From Nitrospirillum iridis (GTDB taxonomy: Bacteria > Pseudomonadota > Alphaproteobacteria > Azospirillales > Azospirillaceae): 64,000 bases of DNA. The DNA lies in the NCBI RefSeq assembly GCF_014205765.1, contig NZ_JACIIZ010000018.1, forward strand, positions 112,496-176,495, read 5' to 3'. The first letter of the stretch is position 1, and every line of letters starts with the position of its first letter. The position numbers and the translations under genes are program-made. Below are positions 1 to 8,220 of the stretch, piece after piece. The notes beneath the pieces were generated by a model. It made no database searches and had not been told where the DNA came from. It saw nothing but the letters and a program-made list of their open reading frames with translations.

Positions 1-330
1 GGTGGGATGAGCGGCTGGGGCTGGCCCCAGAACGCCTTGGTGACGGTGGATCCCGCCACGGGGGGCTATCGCTTCAATCCCGACTTCCACGTCATGAAGC
101 ACGTCAGCCACTTCGTGGCGCCGGGCGCCCGCCTGCTGCCGGTCGATAGCTTCACGGGGTATGACAACCAACTCGCGTTCCTCAACCCGGATGGGTCCGT
201 GGTCGTGGTGGCGCAGAACGATCTGGCCGAGCCGTGGCCGTTGCGCCTGAAACTCGGCAACCGCCTGTTGACCCTTCGCCTGCCGGCCGACAGTTTCAAC
301 ACCGTTCATATCGCGGGGGGATTGGCGTGA
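1..330 (+). CDS. GH30-family glycoside hydrolase, C-terminal fragment (cut by window edge)
   Basis: The frame is open from the first base, so the true start lies outside the window and only about 109 residues are visible. The peptide has the look of the end of a clan-A GH30 (glucosylceramidase/xylanase-like) enzyme: a Gly-Trp-Gly-Trp-Pro-Gln segment where the last barrel strand ends, a FNPDFHVMKHVSHFVAPGA segment typical of 'ends with covering the barrel', then a small beta domain (residues about 45-107) with the pattern 'F.NPDGSVVVVAQN'. The catalytic glutamates are upstream and not visible. Its TGA overlaps the GTG of the next gene (GTGA), so the two are co-translated. It probably acts in the periplasm or outside the cell on a beta-linked glycan; substrate unknown. 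Confidence 0.75.
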   Translation, partial: GGMSGWGWPQNALVTVDPATGGYRFNPDFHVMKHVSHFVAPGARLLPVDSFTGYDNQLAFLNPDGSVVVVAQNDLAEPWPLRLKLGNRLLTLRLPADSFNTVHIAGGLA

Positions 331-1724
331 GGGCGGCGTGCGCGGCACTCATTCTGGCGCTGGTCTGGGCACCGGTGGCATCCGCCGCCGCCAAGCCGCG
401 GGTGTTCGTGCTGACCGATATCGCCAACGAACCGGACGATGAGGAATCGTTCGTCCGCTTTCTGCTGTACACCGACCAGATGGATGTGGCGGGCATGGCC
501 GCCACCACCTCGACCTGGTTGCGGGACGCGGTGCATCCCGAACGCCTGCGGGAACGGATCGCCGCCTATGGCCAGGTGTTGCCCAACCTTCGGGCCCACG
601 ATCCGGCCTATCCCGACGCCCAGGCGCTGATGGCGCGGGTGACGGCGGGACCGGCGCTCTATGGCTTGGCCGGTGTCGGCGACGGCCATGACAGCCCCGC
701 GTCCGACGCCCTGATCGCGGCGGTGGACGCCCCGGATCCCCGGCCGCTCTGGGTGACCATCTGGGGCGGGGCCAACGTCCTGGCCCAGGCCCTGCACCAT
801 GTGGCTGGCACGCGCACGCCTGAGCAGGTCGCGGCATTCGTGGCGCGGCTGCGCGTCTATGCCATCTCCGACCAGGACGACGGCGGGCCGTGGATTCGGG
901 TGCGCTATCCCCGCCTGTTCTGGATCGGCAGCATCAGCGCCTTCAGCCACTATTCCACCGCCACCTGGACCGGCATCTCAGGCGAGGGCTTCTACCAATT
1001 CCCGGGGCCCGACAGCACGTCGGTTTCGCATCAATGGCTGGACGCGCATATCCGCAAGGGGCCCTTGGGCGAACTTTATCCCCAATGGAAATTCATCATG
1101 GAGGGGGATACGCCCTCCTTCCTTTACCTGGTGGACAATGGCCTGAACGCGCCGGAGCATCCGGACTACGGCGGTTGGGGCGGCCGCTACGGTTTGGCCA
1201 ATGACGGCATGGGGCTTTACACCGACGTGGTGGATACGGCCGTCGGCGCCGATGGATCGCCCCACCGCAGCGCCCAAGCCACCATCTGGCGGTGGCGGGA
1301 GGCCTACCAGAACGACTTCGCCGCCCGCATCGGTTGGACGCTCACCCCCGACGCGCGCGCCGGCCGCCATCCGCCGGTGGTGGTGGTCAATGGCCAGGAA
1401 GGGACCGCCCCGCTTGAGGTGTCCTTGAAGCCTGGGGACAGTCTGGCGTTGGACGCCAGCGCCTCCCGCAGCCCGGATGGCGGCGCGGTGACCTTTCGCT
1501 GGTGGCAGTACAAGGAACCCAGCACCTGGCAGGACGCCGTGGTGGTGGTTCCCGATCTGCTCATCCAGGGCGCCGATGGCGCGAAGGCCGTCGTCACCGT
1601 CCCAACCGCCCGGCCGATGCTGCCCGGCCCCCAGCGCCTGCATGTGATCCTTGAAGTCCGGGGCGGCGGTGACCTGCCGCTGACCCGATATCGCCGCGTC
1701 ATCATCGATGTGGCGCAGCCATGA
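327..1724 (+). CDS. DUF1593 nucleoside-hydrolase-like secreted protein (Sde182-type)
   Basis: A 465-residue protein if started at the GTG that overlaps the previous stop (GTGA). The first about 22 residues form a signal peptide ending ASAAA. The mature protein opens with VFVLTDIANEPDDEESFVRF, the Asp-rich metal-loop signature of the nucleoside hydrolase fold as seen in DUF1593 proteins, followed by 'PLWVTIWGGANVLAQAL' near residue 150. From about residue 370 to the end there is an Ig-like beta domain with a conserved 'DASASRSPDGG...FRWWQYKEPST' pattern. The family is linked with polysaccharide-degrading gene clusters in marine and soil bacteria, but the substrate is not established. It sits between GH30 and GH3 enzymes, which suggests a role in glycan breakdown; the reaction itself cannot be read from sequence. 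Confidence 0.85.
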   Translation: MRAACAALILALVWAPVASAAAKPRVFVLTDIANEPDDEESFVRFLLYTDQMDVAGMAATTSTWLRDAVHPERLRERIAAYGQVLPNLRAHDPAYPDAQALMARVTAGPALYGLAGVGDGHDSPASDALIAAVDAPDPRPLWVTIWGGANVLAQALHHVAGTRTPEQVAAFVARLRVYAISDQDDGGPWIRVRYPRLFWIGSISAFSHYSTATWTGISGEGFYQFPGPDSTSVSHQWLDAHIRKGPLGELYPQWKFIMEGDTPSFLYLVDNGLNAPEHPDYGGWGGRYGLANDGMGLYTDVVDTAVGADGSPHRSAQATIWRWREAYQNDFAARIGWTLTPDARAGRHPPVVVVNGQEGTAPLEVSLKPGDSLALDASASRSPDGGAVTFRWWQYKEPSTWQDAVVVVPDLLIQGADGAKAVVTVPTARPMLPGPQRLHVILEVRGGGDLPLTRYRRVIIDVAQP

Positions 1725-1740
1725 CCCTTTCCCGCCAAGC

Positions 1741-1777
1741 CTGACAACCAGCCCTGACAACCAGCCCTGACAACCAG
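1741..1777. repeat. 13-bp tandem repeat, about 2.8 copies
   Basis: Three head-to-tail copies of CTGACAACCAGCC (the last one lacking its final two bases) fill the gap between the DUF1593 gene and the GH3 gene and end exactly at the first candidate ATG (1778) of the GH3 gene. The repeat replaces any recognisable Shine-Dalgarno sequence there. Slippage could change the spacing between the two genes. Confidence 0.9.
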
Positions 1778-1792
1778 ATGGATCCGCATCCC

Positions 1793-4039
1793 ATGACCGC
1801 ATACGCCCGCGCCTTCCTTCTTGGCACCGCCCTCACGCTCAGCCTGGGGGCGATGGCCCCGGCCGTGGCGGCCGACGCACCCAAGCCGTGGATGGACACC
1901 AAGCTGTCGCCGGACCAGCGCGCCGCGCTGCTGGACAAGGAGCTGACGGTGGAGGAGCGCGTCGGCCTGGTGCACGGTCCCATGGCCATGCCCTTCCTGG
2001 GCGCCACCTTGCCGGAGGGGGCCATCGGCTCCGCCGGCTACATTCCCGGCGTGCCGCGCCTGGGCATCCCGGCCCTGCAGGAGACGGACGCCAGCCTGGG
2101 CGTCGCCAACCCGATGAACGTGCGGCCGGGTGATCCCTCCACCGCCTTGCCCTCCGGCCTGTCGCTGGCCGCCACCTGGAACCCGGAGGTCGCCTACAAG
2201 GGCGGCGCCATGATCGGGCGCGAGGCGCATGCCAAGGGCTTCAACGTCCTGCTGGCCGGTGGCGTCAACCTGGCGCGCGACCCGCGCAACGGCCGCAATT
2301 TCGAGTATCTGGGCGAGGATCCGCTGCTGTCCGGCACGCTGGGCGGGGAATCCATCCGTGGCATCCAGGATCAGCATGTCGTTTCCACCATCAAGCATTT
2401 CGCGGTGAACGACCAGGAAACCCAGCGCATGACCATCGACGTCAAGATCGGCGAGGCGGCGGCGCGGGAAAGCGATCTGCTGGCCTTCCAACTGGCGATC
2501 GAGAAGGGCAAGCCCGGGTCGGTCATGTGCGCCTACAACAAGGTCAATGGCGCCTATGCCTGCGACAACCCCTTCCTGCTGAACAAGGTGCTGAAGACCG
2601 ACTGGGCCTATCCCGGCTGGGTCATGTCCGACTGGGGCGCCGTGCACGGCGTGCAGGCGGCGCTGAATGGCCTGGACCAGGAATCCGGTGAACAGATCGA
2701 CGCCCTGCTGGCGCCGGGCGGCGCCGGCAAGGTCTGGTTCAATGAACCGCTGAAGGCGGCGCTGGCCGACAAGACCGTGCCGGCGGAGCGCCTGTCCGAC
2801 ATGACGCGGCGCATCCTGCGGTCCATGTTCGCCGCCGGGCTGTTCGATGATCCGGCCACCAAGGCGCCGATCGACTTCAACGCCCATGCCCAGGTGACCA
2901 AGGCGGCCGGTACCGAAGGCATCGTCCTGCTCAAGAACAAGGGTGATCTGCTGCCGCTGGCGGCGCCCATTGGGGGTAAAGGGGGCAAGACCGTGACCGT
3001 CATCGGCGGCTTCGCCAATGTCGGTGTCTTGTCCGGCGGCGGCTCCTCCCAGGTGGTGTCGGATGCCGGCCCCGGCGCCAGCATCCCGCTGGGTGGGGAC
3101 GGTATGATGGGCGCCTTCCGCACCGTGGTCTACCACGCCTCATCCCCGCTCAAGGCCATCCGTGCCAAGGCGGGGGAAAAGCAGGTCCGCTACATCGACG
3201 GCTCCTATCCCGCCGAGGCCGCCGCCGTGGCCAAGACGACGGACATCGCCATCGTCTTCGTCACGCAATGGATGACCGAGGGTGCTGACGCCCCGGACCT
3301 CAGCCTGCCCAACGGCCAGGACGCCCTGGTGGCGGCGGTGGCGGCCGCCAACCCCAACACCATCGTCGTGCTGGAGACGGGCGGGCCGGTGCACATGCCC
3401 TGGCTGGACAAGGTGGCGGGCGTGGTCGAGGCCTGGTACCCCGGCAGCCGGGGCGGCGAGGCCATCGCCGATATCCTCTATGGCGACGCCAACCCGTCCG
3501 GCCGCCTGCCCATCACCTTCCCGGCCAGCGACGCGCAACTCCTGCACAAGGACATTCCCGGCGCCGACAAGCCGGAATTCAGCCCGGCGGAGATCACCTA
3601 TGCCGAGGGCGCCGACGTCGGCTATCGCCACTATGCCAAGGTGGGCTGGAAGCCCCTGTTCCCCTTCGGCTATGGCCTCAGCTACACCCACTTCGCCTAC
3701 GGCGACGTGAAGGTGACGGGCGGCGACACCCTGACCGTAAGCTTCGAGGTCACCAACACCGGCAAGCGGCCCGGCCAGGATGTGCCGCAGGTCTATCTGA
3801 CCTCGGCCGCCGGCGCCAAGACCCAGCGCCTGATCGGCTGGTCCAAGGTGGCGCTGGCGCCGGGGGAAAAGCGGCGGGTCAGTGTCACCGCCGACACCCG
3901 CCTGTTGGGCAATTTTGACGAGGCCGCGCACGCCTGGCAGGTCAAGGCGGGTGAGTATCAGGTGGGCGTTGGGGCGTCCGCCACCGATCTGGCGCTGAAG
4001 GGCGCCGCCGCCGTCACCGCCTCCACCAGGCAGCCATAA
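1793..4039 (+). CDS. GH3 beta-glucosidase/beta-xylosidase, secreted
   Basis: About 748 residues from the ATG at 1793 (an in-frame ATG at 1778 adds five residues; neither has a clear ribosome site). A signal peptide ends near APAVAADA. The order is the full GH3 plan: TIM barrel (about residues 35-345) with 'GGVNLARDPRNGRNFEYLGEDP' in shorter form and KHF(A)VND, catalytic nucleophile Asp280 in VMSDWGA, a C-terminal alpha/beta domain (about 375-610), and a fibronectin-III-like domain (about 660-740) with 'F.V.NTG...G.DVPQVYL'. Enzymes of this shape remove terminal beta-glucosyl or xylosyl units from oligosaccharides in the periplasm. It lies in the GH30-DUF1593-GH3-esterase-transporter series. 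Exact specificity cannot be told from sequence. Confidence 0.93.
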   Translation: MTAYARAFLLGTALTLSLGAMAPAVAADAPKPWMDTKLSPDQRAALLDKELTVEERVGLVHGPMAMPFLGATLPEGAIGSAGYIPGVPRLGIPALQETDASLGVANPMNVRPGDPSTALPSGLSLAATWNPEVAYKGGAMIGREAHAKGFNVLLAGGVNLARDPRNGRNFEYLGEDPLLSGTLGGESIRGIQDQHVVSTIKHFAVNDQETQRMTIDVKIGEAAARESDLLAFQLAIEKGKPGSVMCAYNKVNGAYACDNPFLLNKVLKTDWAYPGWVMSDWGAVHGVQAALNGLDQESGEQIDALLAPGGAGKVWFNEPLKAALADKTVPAERLSDMTRRILRSMFAAGLFDDPATKAPIDFNAHAQVTKAAGTEGIVLLKNKGDLLPLAAPIGGKGGKTVTVIGGFANVGVLSGGGSSQVVSDAGPGASIPLGGDGMMGAFRTVVYHASSPLKAIRAKAGEKQVRYIDGSYPAEAAAVAKTTDIAIVFVTQWMTEGADAPDLSLPNGQDALVAAVAAANPNTIVVLETGGPVHMPWLDKVAGVVEAWYPGSRGGEAIADILYGDANPSGRLPITFPASDAQLLHKDIPGADKPEFSPAEITYAEGADVGYRHYAKVGWKPLFPFGYGLSYTHFAYGDVKVTGGDTLTVSFEVTNTGKRPGQDVPQVYLTSAAGAKTQRLIGWSKVALAPGEKRRVSVTADTRLLGNFDEAAHAWQVKAGEYQVGVGASATDLALKGAAAVTASTRQP

Positions 4040-4120
4040 GCTCTTTAGGGATAGTCGGCCGCCGCCGGTGCCGGGGTATGCCTGGCACTGGCGACGATCC
4101 ATCATTCAGGGGAAAATGCG

Positions 4121-5719
4121 ATGTCCAAAATGTTGACGCGGATGGCGGCGGTGGCGCTGCTGTTGGCTGGCGCCGTGCCGGCCTTCGCCGCCGATGGCCC
4201 GGTGGCGCAGATCGAACAGGGACGGGTGGCGGGGGTGGTCAGCGACGGTGTCGCCGCCTTCAAGGGCATTCCGTTCGCGGCCCCGCCGGTGGGGCCGCTG
4301 CGCTGGCGTCCGCCCCAGCCGGCCGCCGCCTGGACCGGCGTGCGGTCCGGGGCCGACTACGGGGCCGACTGCATGCAGAAGCCCTTGCCGGGCGACGCCG
4401 CGCCCCTGGGCGTGGCCCCGGCGGAGGACTGCCTCTACCTCAACGTCTGGGCGCCGGCCGACACCGCGACGAAGCCGGGGGCCAAGCGGCCGGTGATGGT
4501 ATGGATTTACGGCGGCGGCTTCGTCAACGGCGGCAGTTCGCCCGCCGTCTATGACGGGTCGGCCTTCGCCCGCGACGGCGTGGTCCTGGTCAGCTTCAAC
4601 TACCGCGTCGGCCGCTTCGGCTTCTTCGCCCACCCCGCCTTGGTGGCGGAGGCGGGCCAAGGTCCGGTGGGCAACTACGGCTATCTGGACCAGCTGGCGG
4701 CCCTGCAATGGGTGAAACGCAACATCGCGTCCTTCGGCGGTGATCCGGATAACGTCACCGTGTTCGGCGAGTCCGCCGGCGGCATGTCCGTCCACATGAT
4801 GCTGACCTCGCCCCTGGCCAAGGGATTGTTCAGCCGCGCCATCATCCAGTCCGGCGCCGGGCGGGACCGCCTGCTGCCCACGCCGCCCGTGCATGCCGAT
4901 GGCGACGCCCCTTCCGGCGAGAAGGCCGGGGTGGCCTATGCCGCCCAGCATGGCATCAGCGACGCCGGCCCCGCCGGCCTCGCCGCCCTGCGCGCCCTGC
5001 CGGCCGAGGCGGTGGTGGACGGCCTGAACATGGCCACCATGAACACGCCCACATATTCCGGCCCCATGGTGGACGGGGCGGTCGTGCGCCGTTCCTCCCC
5101 CATCGCCGCCTATGCGGCGGGGGAGGGGGCGGACGTGCCAGTGATGGTGGGGGCCACCGGGGCCGATGGCTTCTTCTTCGGGGGCACCTTGGATGGGGTG
5201 CTGGCCCCCTTCGGCGCGGATCGCGACCAGGCGCTGAAACTGCTGGATCCCGATGGCACCGGGGATCTGAAGCTGATCGGCCATCGCGCCGCCGGCGCCT
5301 TCATGTTCATCGAGCCGGCACGCGCCGTGGCCCGCCTGCTGACGGCCCGCGCCGCGCCCGTCTATCTGTTCCGCTATTCCTATGTGGCGGAAAGCATGCG
5401 CAAGGAATGGTGGGGCACCCCCCATGCCACGGAGATCCCCTTCGTGTTCGATACCGTGAAGGCCCGCTATGGCACGGCGCTGACGGCGGCGGACGCGGCG
5501 GCGGCCAAGGCCGCGCACGCCTACTGGGTGGAATTCGCCAAGACCGGCAAGCCGGAACCCAAGGGTTTGCCGGCCTGGGCGCCGTTCAAGGCCGGCCAGG
5601 ATGAGCGGCTGATGGAATTCGGCGCCAGCGGGCCCGTTCTGGAGGCCGATCCCCTCAAGGCGCGGCTGGATCTGGTGGAAAAGGTCGTCGAGCAGAACGG
5701 CAAGACGGCATCGAAGTGA
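4121..5719 (+). CDS. Type-B carboxylesterase, secreted
   Basis: 532 residues with a signal peptide (cleavage near AFAADG) and a good ribosome site (AGGGGA, 8 bases before the ATG). The alpha/beta-hydrolase hallmarks of the carboxylesterase type-B family are all present: 'AFKGIPFAAPPVGPLRW' near residue 45, the EDCLYLNVW motif near residue 104, an oxyanion Gly run YGGGFVNGG near residue 130, and the nucleophile Ser218 in FGESAGG. The catalytic His is probably the one in 'WGTPHATEIPFVF' near residue 430. In a glycan-use operon the likely job is removing acyl or aromatic esters from plant polysaccharides or oligosaccharides, but a broad esterase is equally possible. Confidence 0.9.
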   Translation: MSKMLTRMAAVALLLAGAVPAFAADGPVAQIEQGRVAGVVSDGVAAFKGIPFAAPPVGPLRWRPPQPAAAWTGVRSGADYGADCMQKPLPGDAAPLGVAPAEDCLYLNVWAPADTATKPGAKRPVMVWIYGGGFVNGGSSPAVYDGSAFARDGVVLVSFNYRVGRFGFFAHPALVAEAGQGPVGNYGYLDQLAALQWVKRNIASFGGDPDNVTVFGESAGGMSVHMMLTSPLAKGLFSRAIIQSGAGRDRLLPTPPVHADGDAPSGEKAGVAYAAQHGISDAGPAGLAALRALPAEAVVDGLNMATMNTPTYSGPMVDGAVVRRSSPIAAYAAGEGADVPVMVGATGADGFFFGGTLDGVLAPFGADRDQALKLLDPDGTGDLKLIGHRAAGAFMFIEPARAVARLLTARAAPVYLFRYSYVAESMRKEWWGTPHATEIPFVFDTVKARYGTALTAADAAAAKAAHAYWVEFAKTGKPEPKGLPAWAPFKAGQDERLMEFGASGPVLEADPLKARLDLVEKVVEQNGKTASK

Positions 5720-5725
5720 TTATTG

Positions 5726-5756
5726 TGCGTTGCGGAAAATTTCTTTTCGCAACGCA
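5726..5756 (+). terminator. Hairpin after the carboxylesterase gene
   Basis: Perfect 9-bp arms TGCGTTGCG (5726-5734) and CGCAACGCA (5748-5756) around a 13-base AT-rich loop, seven bases after the stop codon. No T run follows, so it may be a weak terminator or a stabilising 3' end that lets some transcription reach the transporter gene. Confidence 0.45.
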
Positions 5757-5790
5757 ATAAAATAGGAATGTGTCGTAATAGGCATTGATA

Positions 5791-5825
5791 CCGGGCCCGA
5801 CGGATGTCAAACCCCTCGGGCCCGG
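5791..5825 (+). promoter_or_regulatory. GC-rich hairpin in the leader of the FucP-type transporter gene
   Basis: Arms CCGGGCCCGA (5791-5800) and TCGGGCCCGG (5816-5825) pair over 10 bp with a 15-base loop. The in-frame ATG at 5804 lies inside the loop, which argues that translation starts at the next in-frame ATG (5855) instead. There is no T tract after it. Confidence 0.5.
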
Positions 5826-5854
5826 ACTTATCATCTTCACTGGACGAACGATCG

Positions 5855-7168
5855 ATGTCGACCGCATCCGCCCACAACAAATCCATGACGTCGCTGGCCC
5901 CGATCGTCGTCATGCTGTTCTTCGCTTGGGGCTTCGCCACGTCCATCGTGGACGCCGTGATTCCCAAGCTGAAGGAACAGTTCTCGCTGAACTACACCGA
6001 GGCGATGCTGGTGCAGTTCGCCTTTTTCCTGGCCTACTTCATCGTCTCCGTCCCGGCGGGCGCCTTGCTGGCGCGGCTGGGCTATCTGCGCGGCATCGTC
6101 GCCGGCCTGGTCATCATGACCTTGGGCTGTCTGCTGTTCGTGCCGGCCTCCAGCATGGGCCTGTTCGTCGCCTTCCTGTTGGCGCTGTTCGTCATGGCGG
6201 GCGGCATCACCGTGCTGCAGGTGGCGGCCAACCCGCTGATGTCCCTGCTGGGCACGCCCGAGACCGCGTCCAGCCGCCTGAACCTGGCGCAGGCCTTCAA
6301 CTCCCTGGGCACGACGCTGGGGCCCATCCTGGGATCCGTCTTCATCCTGTCCAAGGCGGATGGCGACAGCGCCCGGGGCGTGCACGTGCCCTTCCTGATG
6401 ATCGCCGCCCTGCTGGTGGTCCTGTCGGTGCTGTTCTGGTTCCTGCGCGGGCGGGAAGGGGCGGCCACCGATCAACAGGCAGGCGGCGCCCTCAGCCTGA
6501 AGGTGCTGCGCCACAGCCAGCTGGCGTTGGGCGTCGTGTCCATCTTCGTCTATGTCGGCGCCGAGGTGTCCATCGGCAGCGCCATGGTCAACTACCTGAT
6601 CCTGGACCGCACGCGTGACGTGGCGTCGGAGCTTGGCACGTGGTTCGCTGGCCTGGTTCACCTACATGACGTGCTGAACACGCCGGAATCCAAGGCCGCC
6701 GTGCTGGTCAGCCTGTACTGGGGCGGCGCCATGATCGGCCGCTTCATCGGCTCCGTCGTGCTGCGCTTCGCCCGTCCGGGCATCGTGCTCATGGCGTGCT
6801 CGCTGGCCGCCGCCCTGCTGGTCAGCCTGTCCATGGCCAGCAGCGGCACCATGGCCATGGTGTCCATCCTGTCGGTCGGCCTGTGCAACTCCATCATGTT
6901 CCCCACCATCTTCACCATCGCCATCGACGGTCTGGAGGAAGAGACGCCGCAGGGGGCTGGCATGCTGTGCCTGGCCATCTTCGGCGGCGCCGTGGTGCCC
7001 ATGATCACCGGCAAGGTCGCCGACATGACCAGCCTGGTGCTGGCCCTCATCGTCCCCGTGGCCTGCTATCTGATGATCGCCGGCTACGGCCTGTTGACCG
7101 GCCTGCACCTGCTGACGGGCAAGCCCGCGGCCAAGCGTGGCGGCGCCCGCGCCGTGTCCATGCACTGA
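5855..7168 (+). CDS. FucP/GluP-family sugar:H+ symporter (MFS)
   Basis: 437 residues from ATG 5855, chosen because the upstream in-frame ATG at 5804 is buried in a hairpin and GGACGA precedes 5855. About twelve hydrophobic segments are visible. The start 'MLFFAWGFATSIVDAVIPKL' carries the TM1 Asp of the family, and 'LVQFAFFLAYFIVSVPAG' plus 'VLQVAANPLMSLLG' are the classic FucP/GluP signatures. The second has Gln where fucose permease has a Glu (LETAANP), which leans towards the glucose/galactose branch; this is inference from memory of the family. It closes the operon by importing the monosaccharide or disaccharide freed by the upstream enzymes across the inner membrane. Confidence 0.88.
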   Translation: MSTASAHNKSMTSLAPIVVMLFFAWGFATSIVDAVIPKLKEQFSLNYTEAMLVQFAFFLAYFIVSVPAGALLARLGYLRGIVAGLVIMTLGCLLFVPASSMGLFVAFLLALFVMAGGITVLQVAANPLMSLLGTPETASSRLNLAQAFNSLGTTLGPILGSVFILSKADGDSARGVHVPFLMIAALLVVLSVLFWFLRGREGAATDQQAGGALSLKVLRHSQLALGVVSIFVYVGAEVSIGSAMVNYLILDRTRDVASELGTWFAGLVHLHDVLNTPESKAAVLVSLYWGGAMIGRFIGSVVLRFARPGIVLMACSLAAALLVSLSMASSGTMAMVSILSVGLCNSIMFPTIFTIAIDGLEEETPQGAGMLCLAIFGGAVVPMITGKVADMTSLVLALIVPVACYLMIAGYGLLTGLHLLTGKPAAKRGGARAVSMH

Positions 7169-7197
7169 TAGGAACCTGTGGCGTCCTGGTGATGATC

Positions 7198-7223
7198 GGC
7201 GGCGTGGGCCCTCCCACGCCGCC
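7198..7223. terminator. Terminator between convergent genes
   Basis: Perfect 11-bp stem GGCGGCGTGGG (7198-7208) / CCCACGCCGCC (7213-7223) with a CCCT loop, between the stop codons of the plus-strand transporter and the minus-strand AEC gene. TCATTTC follows on the plus side. Confidence 0.65.
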
Positions 7224-7232
7224 GAAGTCATT

Positions 7233-8159
7233 TCAGGCCGTCAGCAGGGCCAGGACGATGGGCAGGGTCAGGGCCGCCGCCAGGGTCTGGAAGGTGATGA
7301 TGCCGGCCATCAGCGGGGCGTCGCCGCCCATCTGCCGGGCCAGGACGTAAGCGCTGACCGAGGTCGGCAGCGCGTTGTAGAGGACGACGGCGACATAGGC
7401 GTCGCCCCCCAGGCCCAAGGCCTTGGCCAGCAGCGCTGTCACCAGCGGCAGGATGGCCAGGCGGGCGATGCTGCTAGCCGCCACGGCGACCTTGGCTTGG
7501 CGGATGGCGGAAAAGCCCAGGCCCGCGCCCACGGACAGCAGGCCCAGGGGCAGGCTGGCCTGGCCCAGCACGGCCATCACCGGCGACACCACCGGGATCT
7601 GGCGGATGCCGGCCAGGTTCAGGGCCGCCCCCACCAGGACGGAACTGACCAGCGGGTTGCTGACGATGCGCCACAGCGTGCGCAGCGGGTGGCGCTTCAG
7701 GGTGGCGGGCACGTCGCCGTAGCGCTGCATCACCAGGATGCTCAGCACGTTCACGGTGGGCATGGCGAACAGCACGGCCAGCGCCATGAGCGCCGTGCCG
7801 TGCGGGCCGAAAAGGGCCGCCCCCAGCGCCATGGCGACATAGGTGTTGACCCGCACCGCCCCCTGGAAGACCGAGGTGTAGGCGGGGTCGCTGCCCGACA
7901 GGCGGCGGCAGGTCAGCCGCAGCAGCAGCGCCAGCAGCAGGATGCCGCCGACCAGGGCGCCCGCCATGGCCCCGATGTCCATGCCCGACAGGTCGGTCTT
8001 GGCCGTGCCGTCGATCAGCAGGGCCGGGAACAGCAGGTAATAGATCAGCCGCTCCGCCGCCCCCCAGAAGGCGGGGTCGATCAGCCGGGAGCGCTTCAGC
8101 CCGAAGCCGATGGCGATTAGCAGGAAGGTGGGCGCCAGCGCCGTCAGGACCTGGAGCAT
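7233..8159 (-). CDS. AEC (auxin efflux carrier) family permease
   Basis: 308 residues, with about ten hydrophobic segments in two five-helix halves (LTALAPTFLLIAIGFGLKR at the N-terminus; 'VVLYNALPTSVSAYVLARQMGGD' near residue 255, which is the conserved family signature in the second half). Members of this family export or import small organic acids such as malonate or malate across the inner membrane; the substrate here is unknown. It is convergent with the FucP-type carrier and separated from ruvX by a short repeat. No regulator is adjacent. Confidence 0.88.
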   Translation of the reverse strand: MLQVLTALAPTFLLIAIGFGLKRSRLIDPAFWGAAERLIYYLLFPALLIDGTAKTDLSGMDIGAMAGALVGGILLLALLLRLTCRRLSGSDPAYTSVFQGAVRVNTYVAMALGAALFGPHGTALMALAVLFAMPTVNVLSILVMQRYGDVPATLKRHPLRTLWRIVSNPLVSSVLVGAALNLAGIRQIPVVSPVMAVLGQASLPLGLLSVGAGLGFSAIRQAKVAVAASSIARLAILPLVTALLAKALGLGGDAYVAVVLYNALPTSVSAYVLARQMGGDAPLMAGIITFQTLAAALTLPIVLALLTA

Positions 8160-8178
8160 GCGCTGTCAGTCATCCCCG

Positions 8179-8220
8179 TCAGGTATCCCAGTCTCAGGTA
8201 TCCAAGTCTCAGTCATCCAG
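8179..8220. repeat. 15-bp imperfect tandem repeat at the ruvX stop
   Basis: Two near-identical 15-bp units, TCAGGTATCCCAGTC (8179-8193) and TCAGGTATCCAAGTC (8194-8208), followed by a shortened third copy TCAGTCATCCAG (8209-8220) that contains the ruvX stop codon on the minus strand. It looks like local duplication of the gene end. Confidence 0.75.

Noticed and set aside
1304..3136. Very long open frame on the minus strand (about 610 codons)
   Set aside because: It lies antiparallel to the DUF1593 and GH3 genes; high GC keeps shadow frames open. Its peptide is His/Gly/Gln-rich without any fold signature.
7485..7490. TAG-CG type sequences inside genes as extra regulon sites
   Set aside because: Isolated half-site look-alikes within coding DNA without the dyad; expected by chance.
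1741..8220. Short direct repeats considered as CRISPR
   Set aside because: Units are 13 and 15 bp with no spacers and no cas genes; simple tandem duplications.
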